From Bdellovibrionales bacterium (GTDB taxonomy: Bacteria > Bdellovibrionota > UBA1018): a stretch of 64,000 nucleotides of DNA. Made by a program: the position numbers and the translations under genes. The stretch's first letter is position 1. The number at the start of each line of letters is the position of its first letter. A model generated the notes under the pieces. The model saw only the letters and a list, made by a program, of their open reading frames with translations. It made no database searches and was not told where the DNA came from. The DNA lies in NCBI GenBank assembly GCA_947380295.1, contig CANCQK010000001.1:62001-126000 (forward strand). Reading direction: 5' to 3'. This document shows positions 45,761-53,468 of the stretch, piece after piece.

Positions 45761-48117
45761 AGCGCGACGCTCTGCTGATCCTCACCAGTGATCATGATTC
45801 ACCTCGGCGGTTTCCGCTGACGGGGGAGATTTGGGTAGGGAGGGACGCCGAATGTCAGATTAGGCTTCCTGATCGTTCAATTTCTCGTCGGCACGCCTTG
45901 ATAAGAAAATCAGGGGATGCCATTGAGTTGGAGAAAAAGAGCCCGTTTGCGCCGTTGAAACTCAATGGAGCTGACTGCGAGCACGCCATTTTAACGGCAG
46001 GTGATCGAGTTCAACTCGGGCCGTATTTTCTTGAAGTGATCTTCGAGGGTGTAGGTGCAACATCTCCTGCTGAGATACCACATCAACACTCTAGGATTGA
46101 ACCGGTCGAAGGACCTTTCATAGCTGAGACTCAGGTTCAGGGTGTCGCATTCGAGGGTTCGGGCATTGTAGATACGAAGGATTCAGTTGAGAGTGACCCT
46201 GAACTTGAAGGGTCTTCAGAGCTAGAGGTGGGGTCGAATGGTAATCTCAGTCCCGAGCTTGATCAGGGAGGAATCGAGGTTGCTGCCTCCTCTTTTGATA
46301 GCGTGTCGGACGAGCGTACTAAATTTGTTCCTTCAGGGCAGGTGACGGCAATTCTGGTATTTAAGCCGGGTGATGCGAACCACGAAGAACTGAGAATTGA
46401 GAAAGATGAGATCTCGATTGGTCGATCTCTCAATTGTGAGGTTGTCCTGTCGGATAAGAAGGCCTCCCGAAAAAATACGGTCATTCGAAGATCTGGAATT
46501 CATTACTCGATTCAGGACTTGGACTCCTCGAATGGAACATTTCTCAATGGAAAGACAATTAAAGATGCAGAACTTACGAGTGGCGATCAGATTCAAGTAG
46601 GTGACTCGGTATTTCAATTCAAGATTATTAATTATGAATATGAGTCGCAGGAGTCAAATTTCCCTCAGATCCCGAGTGAGGAGCAGGAGGAAGTTCCCCA
46701 GATATCAGGTGAATTTCAGCCGGATCAAATTTTTCAGCTCAATTCTCCAGAGCCATCACCTGGGAATGTTCAGCAGGGATCAGTTTCTCCAGGAAGTCCT
46801 GAGAATGTTGTAGATTTGGGAAGTGTGGTTGGTCTCAATGCTCAGTCGTCAAAAAAAGTGACGCTAGAGCAGAGATTTCGAGGTCTGCCTCGTCGGACGC
46901 AGTTCATGGTATTGATCGCAGCGGGGCTATTTCTTTGGTGGTTCATGGATGATTCAGACGAAAAACTTCAAAAAAAATCACCTGCTCCCCAGGCTACTGT
47001 AGCTAAAGTGAAGCCTTCTGGTGTTCCTGTTGACCTAGGCTTTGAGAAGCTGCCTCTCGAGCAAAGGAACTTTATCGAGTCTCAGCACAATATTGCATTT
47101 GATTACTACAAAAATCGAGACTTCGATAAGGCACTCTTTGAAATAGAGAAAATATTCAATCTGGTCTCGGATTACAAAGACTCCAGAGAAATTGAACGCT
47201 ACGCGAAAGAGGGAAAACGAAAGTTACAGGCTATCGAAGAAGAAAAGAGAAAGAAAGAAGAAGAGCAACAGTTGAAAATTCGAATTTCCAACCTCGTTGA
47301 TGAGACTAGAAGGAAAATGGACTCAAAGCAGTACGACGAGGCACGCGAACTTTTCACCCAGATTCTGGCAATTGATCCAGATAATGGATCTGTAGCAGGT
47401 TGGCACAAAGACTTGGATGATCTTGAGGAGCAAAGAAAGGTAAAAATCCAGCTCGAACAAGTCAAAAAAGAAATCAATGCCGAGGGCTTGCGAGTCTATC
47501 GACAGGGAATCGCGGAGCTGAACGATAAAAAATATTGGGCATCAATCCGTACCTTAGGTAAAATTCAAGAAATTGGTGTCAGCGACCAAAAGATCATTCA
47601 TCAAGCTAAGAGCAAGATTCAAGAGATTCATAAATTGATTCAAAGGCTTCGTGATCCAATCTTTGCAGAAGCCAAATCAGCCGAAACTGCAGGTGATTTT
47701 GCAAAAGCATTTCATTTGTTTAATGACACTACTCGGATCGATCCTAGGTTTCGGGCAGGCTTTGAAGGAATGAATCGTGTTAGGGGCATACTTCATGATC
47801 GAGCCAAGATTACCTACACAGAGGCGGTAATTGCGGAGAGCTATAGTGACTTTGAGAGTGCGGAAAGTCTCTTTAAAAAGTGTCAGGAAATAGCTCCGTT
47901 TGATGATATCTATCATGAAAGATCTACACGAAAACTGGCCAAATTCGCTTCGCTTCGAGCAAGTTCGAGTATACCAGATTCATCGTCAGGGGGTGAGCCA
48001 TCCGCCCGTAATCCATCGTCGGTCGGTGGAAGTGAAATCGTGTCCAAACCGCTGACGACCATCCCTGGCCAGCCAAAAATCGACCAGCCTCCTACAGAAG
48101 GGCAGAAACCAAAATGA
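45757..48117 (+). CDS. Double-FHA membrane protein with coiled coil and TPR-like repeats
   Basis: The 786-residue protein has two FHA domains: FHA1 (about 1-95; GRDAE, SRRH present but no NG loop) and FHA2 (about 195-290; GRSLN and SSNGTFLNG present, while the usual SxxH reads SRKN). A membrane helix follows at about 381-398 (FMVLIAAGLFLWWFM), then a Lys/Glu-rich coiled coil with TPR-like repeats (about 430-720) and a Ser/Pro-rich tail. GTG start overlaps the previous gene by 4 bases (GTGA). It probably links phosphoprotein signals to the pilus machinery; that is inference. Confidence 0.75.
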   Translation: MKRDALLILTSDHDSPRRFPLTGEIWVGRDAECQIRLPDRSISRRHALIRKSGDAIELEKKSPFAPLKLNGADCEHAILTAGDRVQLGPYFLEVIFEGVGATSPAEIPHQHSRIEPVEGPFIAETQVQGVAFEGSGIVDTKDSVESDPELEGSSELEVGSNGNLSPELDQGGIEVAASSFDSVSDERTKFVPSGQVTAILVFKPGDANHEELRIEKDEISIGRSLNCEVVLSDKKASRKNTVIRRSGIHYSIQDLDSSNGTFLNGKTIKDAELTSGDQIQVGDSVFQFKIINYEYESQESNFPQIPSEEQEEVPQISGEFQPDQIFQLNSPEPSPGNVQQGSVSPGSPENVVDLGSVVGLNAQSSKKVTLEQRFRGLPRRTQFMVLIAAGLFLWWFMDDSDEKLQKKSPAPQATVAKVKPSGVPVDLGFEKLPLEQRNFIESQHNIAFDYYKNRDFDKALFEIEKIFNLVSDYKDSREIERYAKEGKRKLQAIEEEKRKKEEEQQLKIRISNLVDETRRKMDSKQYDEARELFTQILAIDPDNGSVAGWHKDLDDLEEQRKVKIQLEQVKKEINAEGLRVYRQGIAELNDKKYWASIRTLGKIQEIGVSDQKIIHQAKSKIQEIHKLIQRLRDPIFAEAKSAETAGDFAKAFHLFNDTTRIDPRFRAGFEGMNRVRGILHDRAKITYTEAVIAESYSDFESAESLFKKCQEIAPFDDIYHERSTRKLAKFASLRASSSIPDSSSGGEPSARNPSSVGGSEIVSKPLTTIPGQPKIDQPPTEGQKPK

Positions 48118-48878
48118 GAATTCCGTACTGCGCAGGTCTAAAGCTCCAAGGAATGCGTCCCATCCAGGAAGATTCGTTTCGATTTCATGCAGAAAGAGGG
48201 ATCTTCTCAGTTGCTGATGGGTTTGGTGGCCCGATCCCTGGAGTTCATGCTTCTGAGTTCGCCGGTGAATTGGTCGATACTTATCTATCACGGGGATCGA
48301 GGGATCCAGATGCGACACTACCCTTCGTTTTAAGAAGTTATCTGTCCCTGGCAGGAAATATCTTATTCAATGCTCTCATCTATGCAAATCAACGAATTTT
48401 TGCAGAAAATAGGAAAAAAAATATAAATGAAAGGGGCGGTTCGTCCCTAGTCTCTGCGTATCTTGATGAGGGCCTTCTTACCCTAGCGAGTGTGGGATCT
48501 TGTCATGCCTGGTTATTGCGAGGTGATAACTACTCACCTCTGATTACCCCAAGGACCTACGAGCGCCTTTTGAATCCTGGAGGTTTCTCAGAGAGTTTAA
48601 CGTGGATGGGGAATTCTCAGGTTCCTCTCATGGCTCTGGGAATGGTCGAGGATTTAGAACCAGAGATGGTGGAATGCAAGGTTAGTCCTGGAGATTGGCT
48701 GATTTTACACACGGATGGTCTTAGATTGCCAAATGGTCAACCCGGCTTAGATGAAATTCTTAAAATTAAACAAAAAAGATTAATAAAACAACAATCTGCT
48801 CACGAAGTCTTTAGTTTTATTGGTGATGTTTCCAAAATGAACACTGATAATGCTGCGATATTATTGGTTATATTGTAG
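48114..48878 (+). CDS. PP2C-family serine/threonine phosphatase
   Basis: The metal-binding Asp residues of PP2C are in place: GMRPIQEDSF (Asp20), SVADGFGG (Asp35), LILHTDG, and NTDNAAILLV near the C terminus, and the RGGSSLVSAYLDEGLLTLASVGS strand pair is typical. 254 residues, cytoplasmic, no membrane segment. It overlaps the double-FHA gene by 4 bases, so it would remove phosphates recognised by FHA domains of the same operon. No Ser/Thr kinase gene is seen in the window. Confidence 0.85.
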   Translation: MRIPYCAGLKLQGMRPIQEDSFRFHAERGIFSVADGFGGPIPGVHASEFAGELVDTYLSRGSRDPDATLPFVLRSYLSLAGNILFNALIYANQRIFAENRKKNINERGGSSLVSAYLDEGLLTLASVGSCHAWLLRGDNYSPLITPRTYERLLNPGGFSESLTWMGNSQVPLMALGMVEDLEPEMVECKVSPGDWLILHTDGLRLPNGQPGLDEILKIKQKRLIKQQSAHEVFSFIGDVSKMNTDNAAILLVIL

Positions 48879-48908
48879 TTGGTAATTTTTATTATGAATA
48901 GGTATAAT
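48879..48908 (+). promoter_or_regulatory. Possible sigma-70 promoter for the pilin genes
   Basis: TTGGTA (48879-48884), 18-base spacer, TATAAT (48903-48908), a perfect -10 box preceded by GG. It begins right after the phosphatase stop and lies 68 bases before the first pilin ATG, so the pilins could be transcribed more strongly than the upstream genes. Confidence 0.55.
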
Positions 48909-48976
48909 AAAAATGGTCCTAATGTTTTTTGTTTTTATTCCCGATTAGGAGGGAGATGGAAAAGGGAGAGATTTTT

Positions 48977-49171
48977 ATGAAAACGTCTTTTAAAAGACTT
49001 TTAAGAGATCAAGGTGGACAGTCGATGACTGAGTACATCTTGATGCTTGCTATCGTGGTCATGATTATAGTTAAACTTAAAGGTACCCTTGTCCCTAAGT
49101 TGACAGAAGCTATGGGCACCATAGGCGGAACTATTGACTCGACCATTAGCCAAACCTCTTCGGGTAACTAG
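48977..49171 (+). CDS. flp: Flp-type major pilin candidate
   Basis: A 64-residue prepilin. The leader MKTSFKRLLRDQGG is followed by QSMTEYILMLAIVVMIIV, with the Flp cleavage pattern G|QxxxE(Y/F) and a hydrophobic helix. TadV-type prepilin peptidase would cut before the Gln. The ATG at 48977 has GGGAG 8 bases upstream; the frame is open further upstream but the extra residues are not a pilin leader. It is the first of three related small genes after a promoter, a position and size that suggest the main pilus subunit. Confidence 0.85.
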   Translation: MKTSFKRLLRDQGGQSMTEYILMLAIVVMIIVKLKGTLVPKLTEAMGTIGGTIDSTISQTSSGN

Positions 49172-49175
49172 GTCT

Positions 49176-49391
49176 ATGGAGAGTTGTCGGGGATCGAACT
49201 CGACTTTTCTTGGAGAGCGAGGGCAGGGAACAGTGGAGTACATGCTCATACTCTCTTTTGTAATTTTCTCGGCATCCCAAATTAATAAACAGCTGATCGG
49301 GACGATTGACCGGCTGGTCCTCCGAGTCGGGGCCCAATTAGAGAAGGACCTCAAGACTGGCAGGGCTCCTCTCGGTGTCTGGAGTAACTAA
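49176..49391 (+). CDS. Second Flp-like pilin or pseudopilin
   Basis: The 71-residue protein has the same prepilin logic, GERGQGTVEYMLILSFVIFS, with the cleavage site in RG|QGTVEY and the helix after it. The C-terminal part is charged and differs from the first pilin. It begins 4 bases after the first pilin stop. The frame is open upstream into the first pilin gene, but ATG at 49176 gives the short leader normal for Flp proteins. Confidence 0.75.
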   Translation: MESCRGSNSTFLGERGQGTVEYMLILSFVIFSASQINKQLIGTIDRLVLRVGAQLEKDLKTGRAPLGVWSN

Positions 49392-49445
49392 ATTTCAGGG
49401 TTGTTTTAGCTCAGGTTTTTGCCTGAAAGAGACGTTAAGTAGTTG

Positions 49446-49763
49446 ATGGCATCTGGAAGCTGGGCTAATGCCCCATTTTTTAAAAAAGTAAATTTTCAAT
49501 TAGCAGGTGAAACAGGTCAAGCTGCTACGGAATACATTCTGCTTTTGGCTGTCATTTTTTCAATTTTCTTAATGATAACGGGGCTCTTAGGTCAGAGGAA
49601 TCTCAGTAGAAAATTCATTGATACTTTATCTGGTCCTTTCGCAGCAGCTTATCAGTATGGCCATGCAAAGGCCAAAGGACCTAATAATGGGGGGCCTTCG
49701 ATGCATCCGAGGGTAGAATCTGGTGGCAATTTCAGAATATTTATTTTTTCGAGATCTCAATAA
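49446..49763 (+). CDS. Third Flp-like pilin or pseudopilin
   Basis: The 105-residue protein has a longer leader and the motif GETG|QAATEYILLLAVIFSIF, again the G-Q-x3-E prepilin signature followed by a helix. A soluble C-terminal part of about 50 residues, rich in Gly, Pro and Asn, distinguishes it from the two shorter pilins. Its end overlaps the next gene by 41 bases. Confidence 0.7.
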   Translation: MASGSWANAPFFKKVNFQLAGETGQAATEYILLLAVIFSIFLMITGLLGQRNLSRKFIDTLSGPFAAAYQYGHAKAKGPNNGGPSMHPRVESGGNFRIFIFSRSQ

Positions 49764-50307
49764 CGCTGAACAGGGACAATCCACCCTTGAGTTTGTCCTG
49801 ACTTTGACTCTATTTCTTGGATTTACTTTTTTTATCATTCAGCTCGGATTTGCCTTCGCTTTTGGTAATTATGTTCAATATGCAACTTTTATGGCAGCCC
49901 GAGCGTACCTCTCCGCTGGACCATCGCAGGGAGATCAAGATTCCAGAGCCCGCTTTGTGTTGGGATATATGCTGAAAACTTCAGCCTTCCAAACTAGAAC
50001 TGATAAATTCCCGTCAATTGCCAAAGGGATAGGCGGAGCGAGTGCAGACTTTCCTGGCCTGACTCTCGGCCCAGGAAGTCTTTATGAGCCTTCGGCTGAC
50101 ACGACTTTATGGATGATGGGAGTGGAGTACCGGTTTTCCAGTAAGATCATCCCATTACCCTTAGGTGTTCTTCCCAGAGCAGGATCAAGTCCCGCTCTCA
50201 ATAGTCTGACTCTCACCTCGGAGAGCTGGCTAGGCAGAGAACCATCGGATGCTGAATGTGCAGTGATTATGCAGCCAGGCAACTGGAGAGTTGATAATGG
50301 TTGCTAG
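49723..50307 (+). CDS. tadE: TadE-like minor pseudopilin
   Basis: A 194-residue protein with a prepilin-type N terminus, EQGQSTLEFVLTLTLFLGFTFFIIQLGFAF, and a longer soluble domain as in TadE/TadF. GTG start, 41 bases inside the previous gene in another frame, with a GAGGG site. In Tad systems TadE proteins are processed by the same peptidase and needed for pilus assembly. Confidence 0.75.
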   Translation: MAISEYLFFRDLNNAEQGQSTLEFVLTLTLFLGFTFFIIQLGFAFAFGNYVQYATFMAARAYLSAGPSQGDQDSRARFVLGYMLKTSAFQTRTDKFPSIAKGIGGASADFPGLTLGPGSLYEPSADTTLWMMGVEYRFSSKIIPLPLGVLPRAGSSPALNSLTLTSESWLGREPSDAECAVIMQPGNWRVDNGC

Positions 50308-50863
50308 AAGTAGTCTTAGCCAGATTATGAATGAGGAATTAGGGCAGAGTATCATCGAACTGATCCTTATGCTCCCCGTGATGATTGGTCTCATTATTCT
50401 CATGATCAAGATCAATACAGCTATTCAAGTCTCAATCGTTGATCAAAAGTATGCGAGAGCTCAGGCACTGTTTTTGACCTTCAATAGTCCGTTTTATCCA
50501 GATATCGAAAAGCAAGTCAAAATGGCTGAATATAGTATGAACCAGATGCTGGTGGGAGTGTCTGGAAATCTCGACAATTCAGGTCAGGGCTCTAATTATA
50601 TACCGGAAGCAACGATTCAAAATGTTGCTAGGAGGCCTCGGGGTCAGCCTGATGATCCAGGAAAAGAGCCTGTTCTTTCTCGATCTAACGTTAGGATTAG
50701 GAATTCAGTGACGCTATGCACACAAAATATCCAGATCGGAATCGGAAGTGGATCTGGACCAAAATCAGTTAATCCTGTTCTGGGGAGCTCTGTCTTGAGT
50801 AGTGTTATGGATCCAAGGGAACTTGCCAGTTATTGTGGGAGCAAAATGAATTACATTCGTTGA
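50297..50863 (+). CDS. Second TadE/TadF-like pseudopilin
   Basis: The 188-residue chain begins with an EELGQSIIELILMLPVMIGLIILMI segment, the prepilin motif G|QSIIEL plus helix, then a soluble domain with two C-terminal Cys residues (SYCGSK and TLCTQN) that may form a disulfide. ATG 50297 has GGAG 8 bases upstream and overlaps the preceding gene by 11 bases. Confidence 0.7.
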   Translation: MVARSSLSQIMNEELGQSIIELILMLPVMIGLIILMIKINTAIQVSIVDQKYARAQALFLTFNSPFYPDIEKQVKMAEYSMNQMLVGVSGNLDNSGQGSNYIPEATIQNVARRPRGQPDDPGKEPVLSRSNVRIRNSVTLCTQNIQIGIGSGSGPKSVNPVLGSSVLSSVMDPRELASYCGSKMNYIR

Positions 50864-50906
50864 ATTGCAGCCAAGAAGAATGAACAGTGGGTAGATGGGG
50901 TCAGGT

Positions 50907-51746
50907 ATGAATAATAGAACAGTCACTTTGTCGATAGCATTTGCGTTAATCGCCGTTTTTTTTATGAATAGTTATGTTTCTAGTATTGAAGATGAAGCTA
51001 GAAAAAGAAATGGGACTGAAGTGCTGGTTTTAGAGGCTAAGAAGGACATTTCGGAAATGGAAACCATCAATGAGAGTATGCTTGAGTTTAAGCTGATCCC
51101 TAAAAAGTATCTCGAGCCGTCTGCTGTGTCTTTAGAAAAAAATGATGAAAGTAAGGAAGGGACGAAGGCAATTAAAAGTCTCGCCGGTAGTATTTCTGTT
51201 GTTCCCATTAAAAAGGGAGAACAGATTACTTATAACAAAATCACTGAGCCTGGTAGTCGTACGGGTTTAGCGACTCAGGTGACCCCTGGTAAGCGAGCCT
51301 TTTCAATCCCTGTCAATGATACTTCAGGTGTTTCCAGACTGATTAAACCTGGTGATCGAATTGACTTGATTGCAGTGATTGATGTTGGAGGAGGAAAAGA
51401 GAGTAAAGTCGCAAAGACCGTCCTGCAAGATGTGGTAGTTTTGGCGACTGGGCACTATATTACCAATAATATTGCAAGAAGTGTAGAAGTCGATCCTACA
51501 GGAGGAAGTCGAGAACGGGTTCGTTCCTTAGCAGATGATTATGCTTATTCTACGCTCACGGTTGAAGTTGATCCGGTTCAAGTTCAGACGCTTGCAGTCC
51601 TAGTCAACAATGGCGAAAATGCGTTGTCTATTGCTCTAAGAAATAATGATGACCTGGAGCGAGTGAGTCTACCCATGGCGAGCTTGACGGACATTGTCGG
51701 AGCCGAAACGATTGCTAAAGCAAAGAATCAAGGTGGTAGGCGGTGA
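50907..51746 (+). CDS. cpaB: CpaB/RcpC-like pilus assembly protein
   Basis: The protein has one N-terminal membrane helix (VTLSIAFALIAVFFMNSYV), then a SAF-like domain (EVLVLEAKKDISEMETINESML...) and a conserved C-terminal block with PVNDTSGVSRLIKPGDRIDLIAVID, typical of CpaB/RcpC, which connects the platform with the secretin in the periplasm. 279 residues from ATG 50907; an ATG at 50895 in frame is also possible. It overlaps the secretin gene by 4 bases. Confidence 0.85.
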   Translation: MNNRTVTLSIAFALIAVFFMNSYVSSIEDEARKRNGTEVLVLEAKKDISEMETINESMLEFKLIPKKYLEPSAVSLEKNDESKEGTKAIKSLAGSISVVPIKKGEQITYNKITEPGSRTGLATQVTPGKRAFSIPVNDTSGVSRLIKPGDRIDLIAVIDVGGGKESKVAKTVLQDVVVLATGHYITNNIARSVEVDPTGGSRERVRSLADDYAYSTLTVEVDPVQVQTLAVLVNNGENALSIALRNNDDLERVSLPMASLTDIVGAETIAKAKNQGGRR

Positions 51747-53452
51747 AGCAGGCAGATTCTGTTCTTCTATCTATCTTATTTCTGGTGCTCATCGAGTTTG
51801 GGGTTGGCTTTCAAAATTCGGCTTTCTCCGCGGAGTTAACACGTTCCATGACTTCGATAGGCCCTGATTCGAGCCAAGCGACGGTAACGCCCAGTCAGGG
51901 GTTGAAAGCTGATCAGGGCTTGAATAAAAAGTTTAAGCGTTCGAGATTGACCTACGATCAATCCGAGGCAACCGCGGATCGACGCCGGCTGCTCTTAACT
52001 ACTGGCGAAGATAAAGCCATTGATCTTGATTTTGATGCCAATATGACTCCTAATGGAATCTCGTATGGTAATCCTCAAGTGGTCACTGCAACGCTTGCAA
52101 AGATAGGCAATCGAAAACAAGTGATATTGAAGCCTCTTAAGTCAGGGGAGACCACCGTTACAATTCGAGATATGGAAGGAAATATCGGGGTCATTTTTGT
52201 CGTGCGGGTGACGGGAAGCAATTTGGACCGGATTAGGAGTGAGATCTCTGATCTTCTCAGGGATATTGAGGGGCTCAATATTCGTGTTGTTGGCCCTAAA
52301 ATTGTAGTCGAGGGCGAAGTTTTAGTGCCTGCTGATTACGGGCGGCTTTATACAGTGATCTCGGATAAGTCCTACGCTGATTTTGTTTTAAATTTGACCA
52401 CGCTCTCTCCCTTAGCAATGCAGTTTCTGGCGAATCGAATTCAGGTCGACATCTCTGGGTTTGCCCCTAATGTAAAGACACGCGTTGTGAACGGGATGAT
52501 CTTTCTTGAGGGCTCTACGGATAACATAGCTCAAGCTCAGCGTGCGGCTCAGATTGCGGCCCTGTACGTACCTGAGATTAAGCCATCAAGCCTTCTTGAT
52601 AAAGACGTCACTGCTCAGAGAATGGCACAACGTTCCCTGATTCAAAATTTTATTATGGTCAATCCAGCGCCTCCTCGCAAGCTAGAGAAGCTGGTACGAG
52701 TTTCATTTCACTTTGTCGAGCTTAGAAAAGACTACAACAAGGTCTTTGGATTTAAGTGGCAGCCTGGTTTTACGACGGATCCTTCGATCGCTTTAGGGCA
52801 GAATGCTGCGGGTGCAACGAGCGCCTCATCTGGCGGTGCTTCGTTTAGTGGGACCCTCTCGAGTTTGCTTCCCCAGCTGAACAGCATGCAGCAGGCAGGG
52901 TATGGTCGGGTTCTGAAGACAGGTACGGTCATAGTACGGAGCGGTCAACCAGCTAAACTCAATGAGCAGACGCAATACCCTTTTACAGTCATGGGTGCCA
53001 ATGGAACGGCTTCAAGCCAGAGTAAGGATGTTGGTTTGGCGGTCGCAGTTACGCCTTTGATCTTAGGACAGAGTGAAGACATTCAGATGGATCTGGAAAT
53101 TGATCAGACGGACGTCGTAGGTCGACCCCCAGCCGCCGGCTCTCCTCCTGTGACTGCAGTTCATAAGGTGTCCACTAAAGTTTATATTAAGTCCAATGAG
53201 AGTGCAGCCATTGCTGGGGTGACTGCCCATGATGTTGGGACGGACTTTAACAAAGACGATCCGATGCCCGGATCTTTTAGTTCTGGATCTGGAGGCTCTG
53301 CTACAACTATTCCCGTATTCAGTCTTCTTCGCTCAAAAAACTATCGAAAAAATAAGTCAAATTTCGTGATCTTTGTGACGCCTCAAATTATTGAAAATGC
53401 CTCGGATGGCACTGATGACCTAAAACGAAACTTCAGAGTTAAAGTAAACTAG
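51743..53452 (+). CDS. cpaC: CpaC/RcpA-like outer-membrane secretin
   Basis: The secretin forms the outer-membrane channel of the Tad pilus. It has a signal peptide (about 1-30), the pilus/T3SS-type N domain (ATADRRRLLLTTGEDKAIDLDFD), a BON-like repeat in the middle (VVNGMIFLEGSTDN), and the C-terminal secretin core with GTVIVRSGQPAKLNEQTQYPF and DVGLAVAVTPLI. 569 residues. GTG start overlaps cpaB by 4 bases. Confidence 0.88.
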   Translation: MKQADSVLLSILFLVLIEFGVGFQNSAFSAELTRSMTSIGPDSSQATVTPSQGLKADQGLNKKFKRSRLTYDQSEATADRRRLLLTTGEDKAIDLDFDANMTPNGISYGNPQVVTATLAKIGNRKQVILKPLKSGETTVTIRDMEGNIGVIFVVRVTGSNLDRIRSEISDLLRDIEGLNIRVVGPKIVVEGEVLVPADYGRLYTVISDKSYADFVLNLTTLSPLAMQFLANRIQVDISGFAPNVKTRVVNGMIFLEGSTDNIAQAQRAAQIAALYVPEIKPSSLLDKDVTAQRMAQRSLIQNFIMVNPAPPRKLEKLVRVSFHFVELRKDYNKVFGFKWQPGFTTDPSIALGQNAAGATSASSGGASFSGTLSSLLPQLNSMQQAGYGRVLKTGTVIVRSGQPAKLNEQTQYPFTVMGANGTASSQSKDVGLAVAVTPLILGQSEDIQMDLEIDQTDVVGRPPAAGSPPVTAVHKVSTKVYIKSNESAAIAGVTAHDVGTDFNKDDPMPGSFSSGSGGSATTIPVFSLLRSKNYRKNKSNFVIFVTPQIIENASDGTDDLKRNFRVKVN

Positions 53453-53468
53453 AAAAAGGTAAAAGCCT

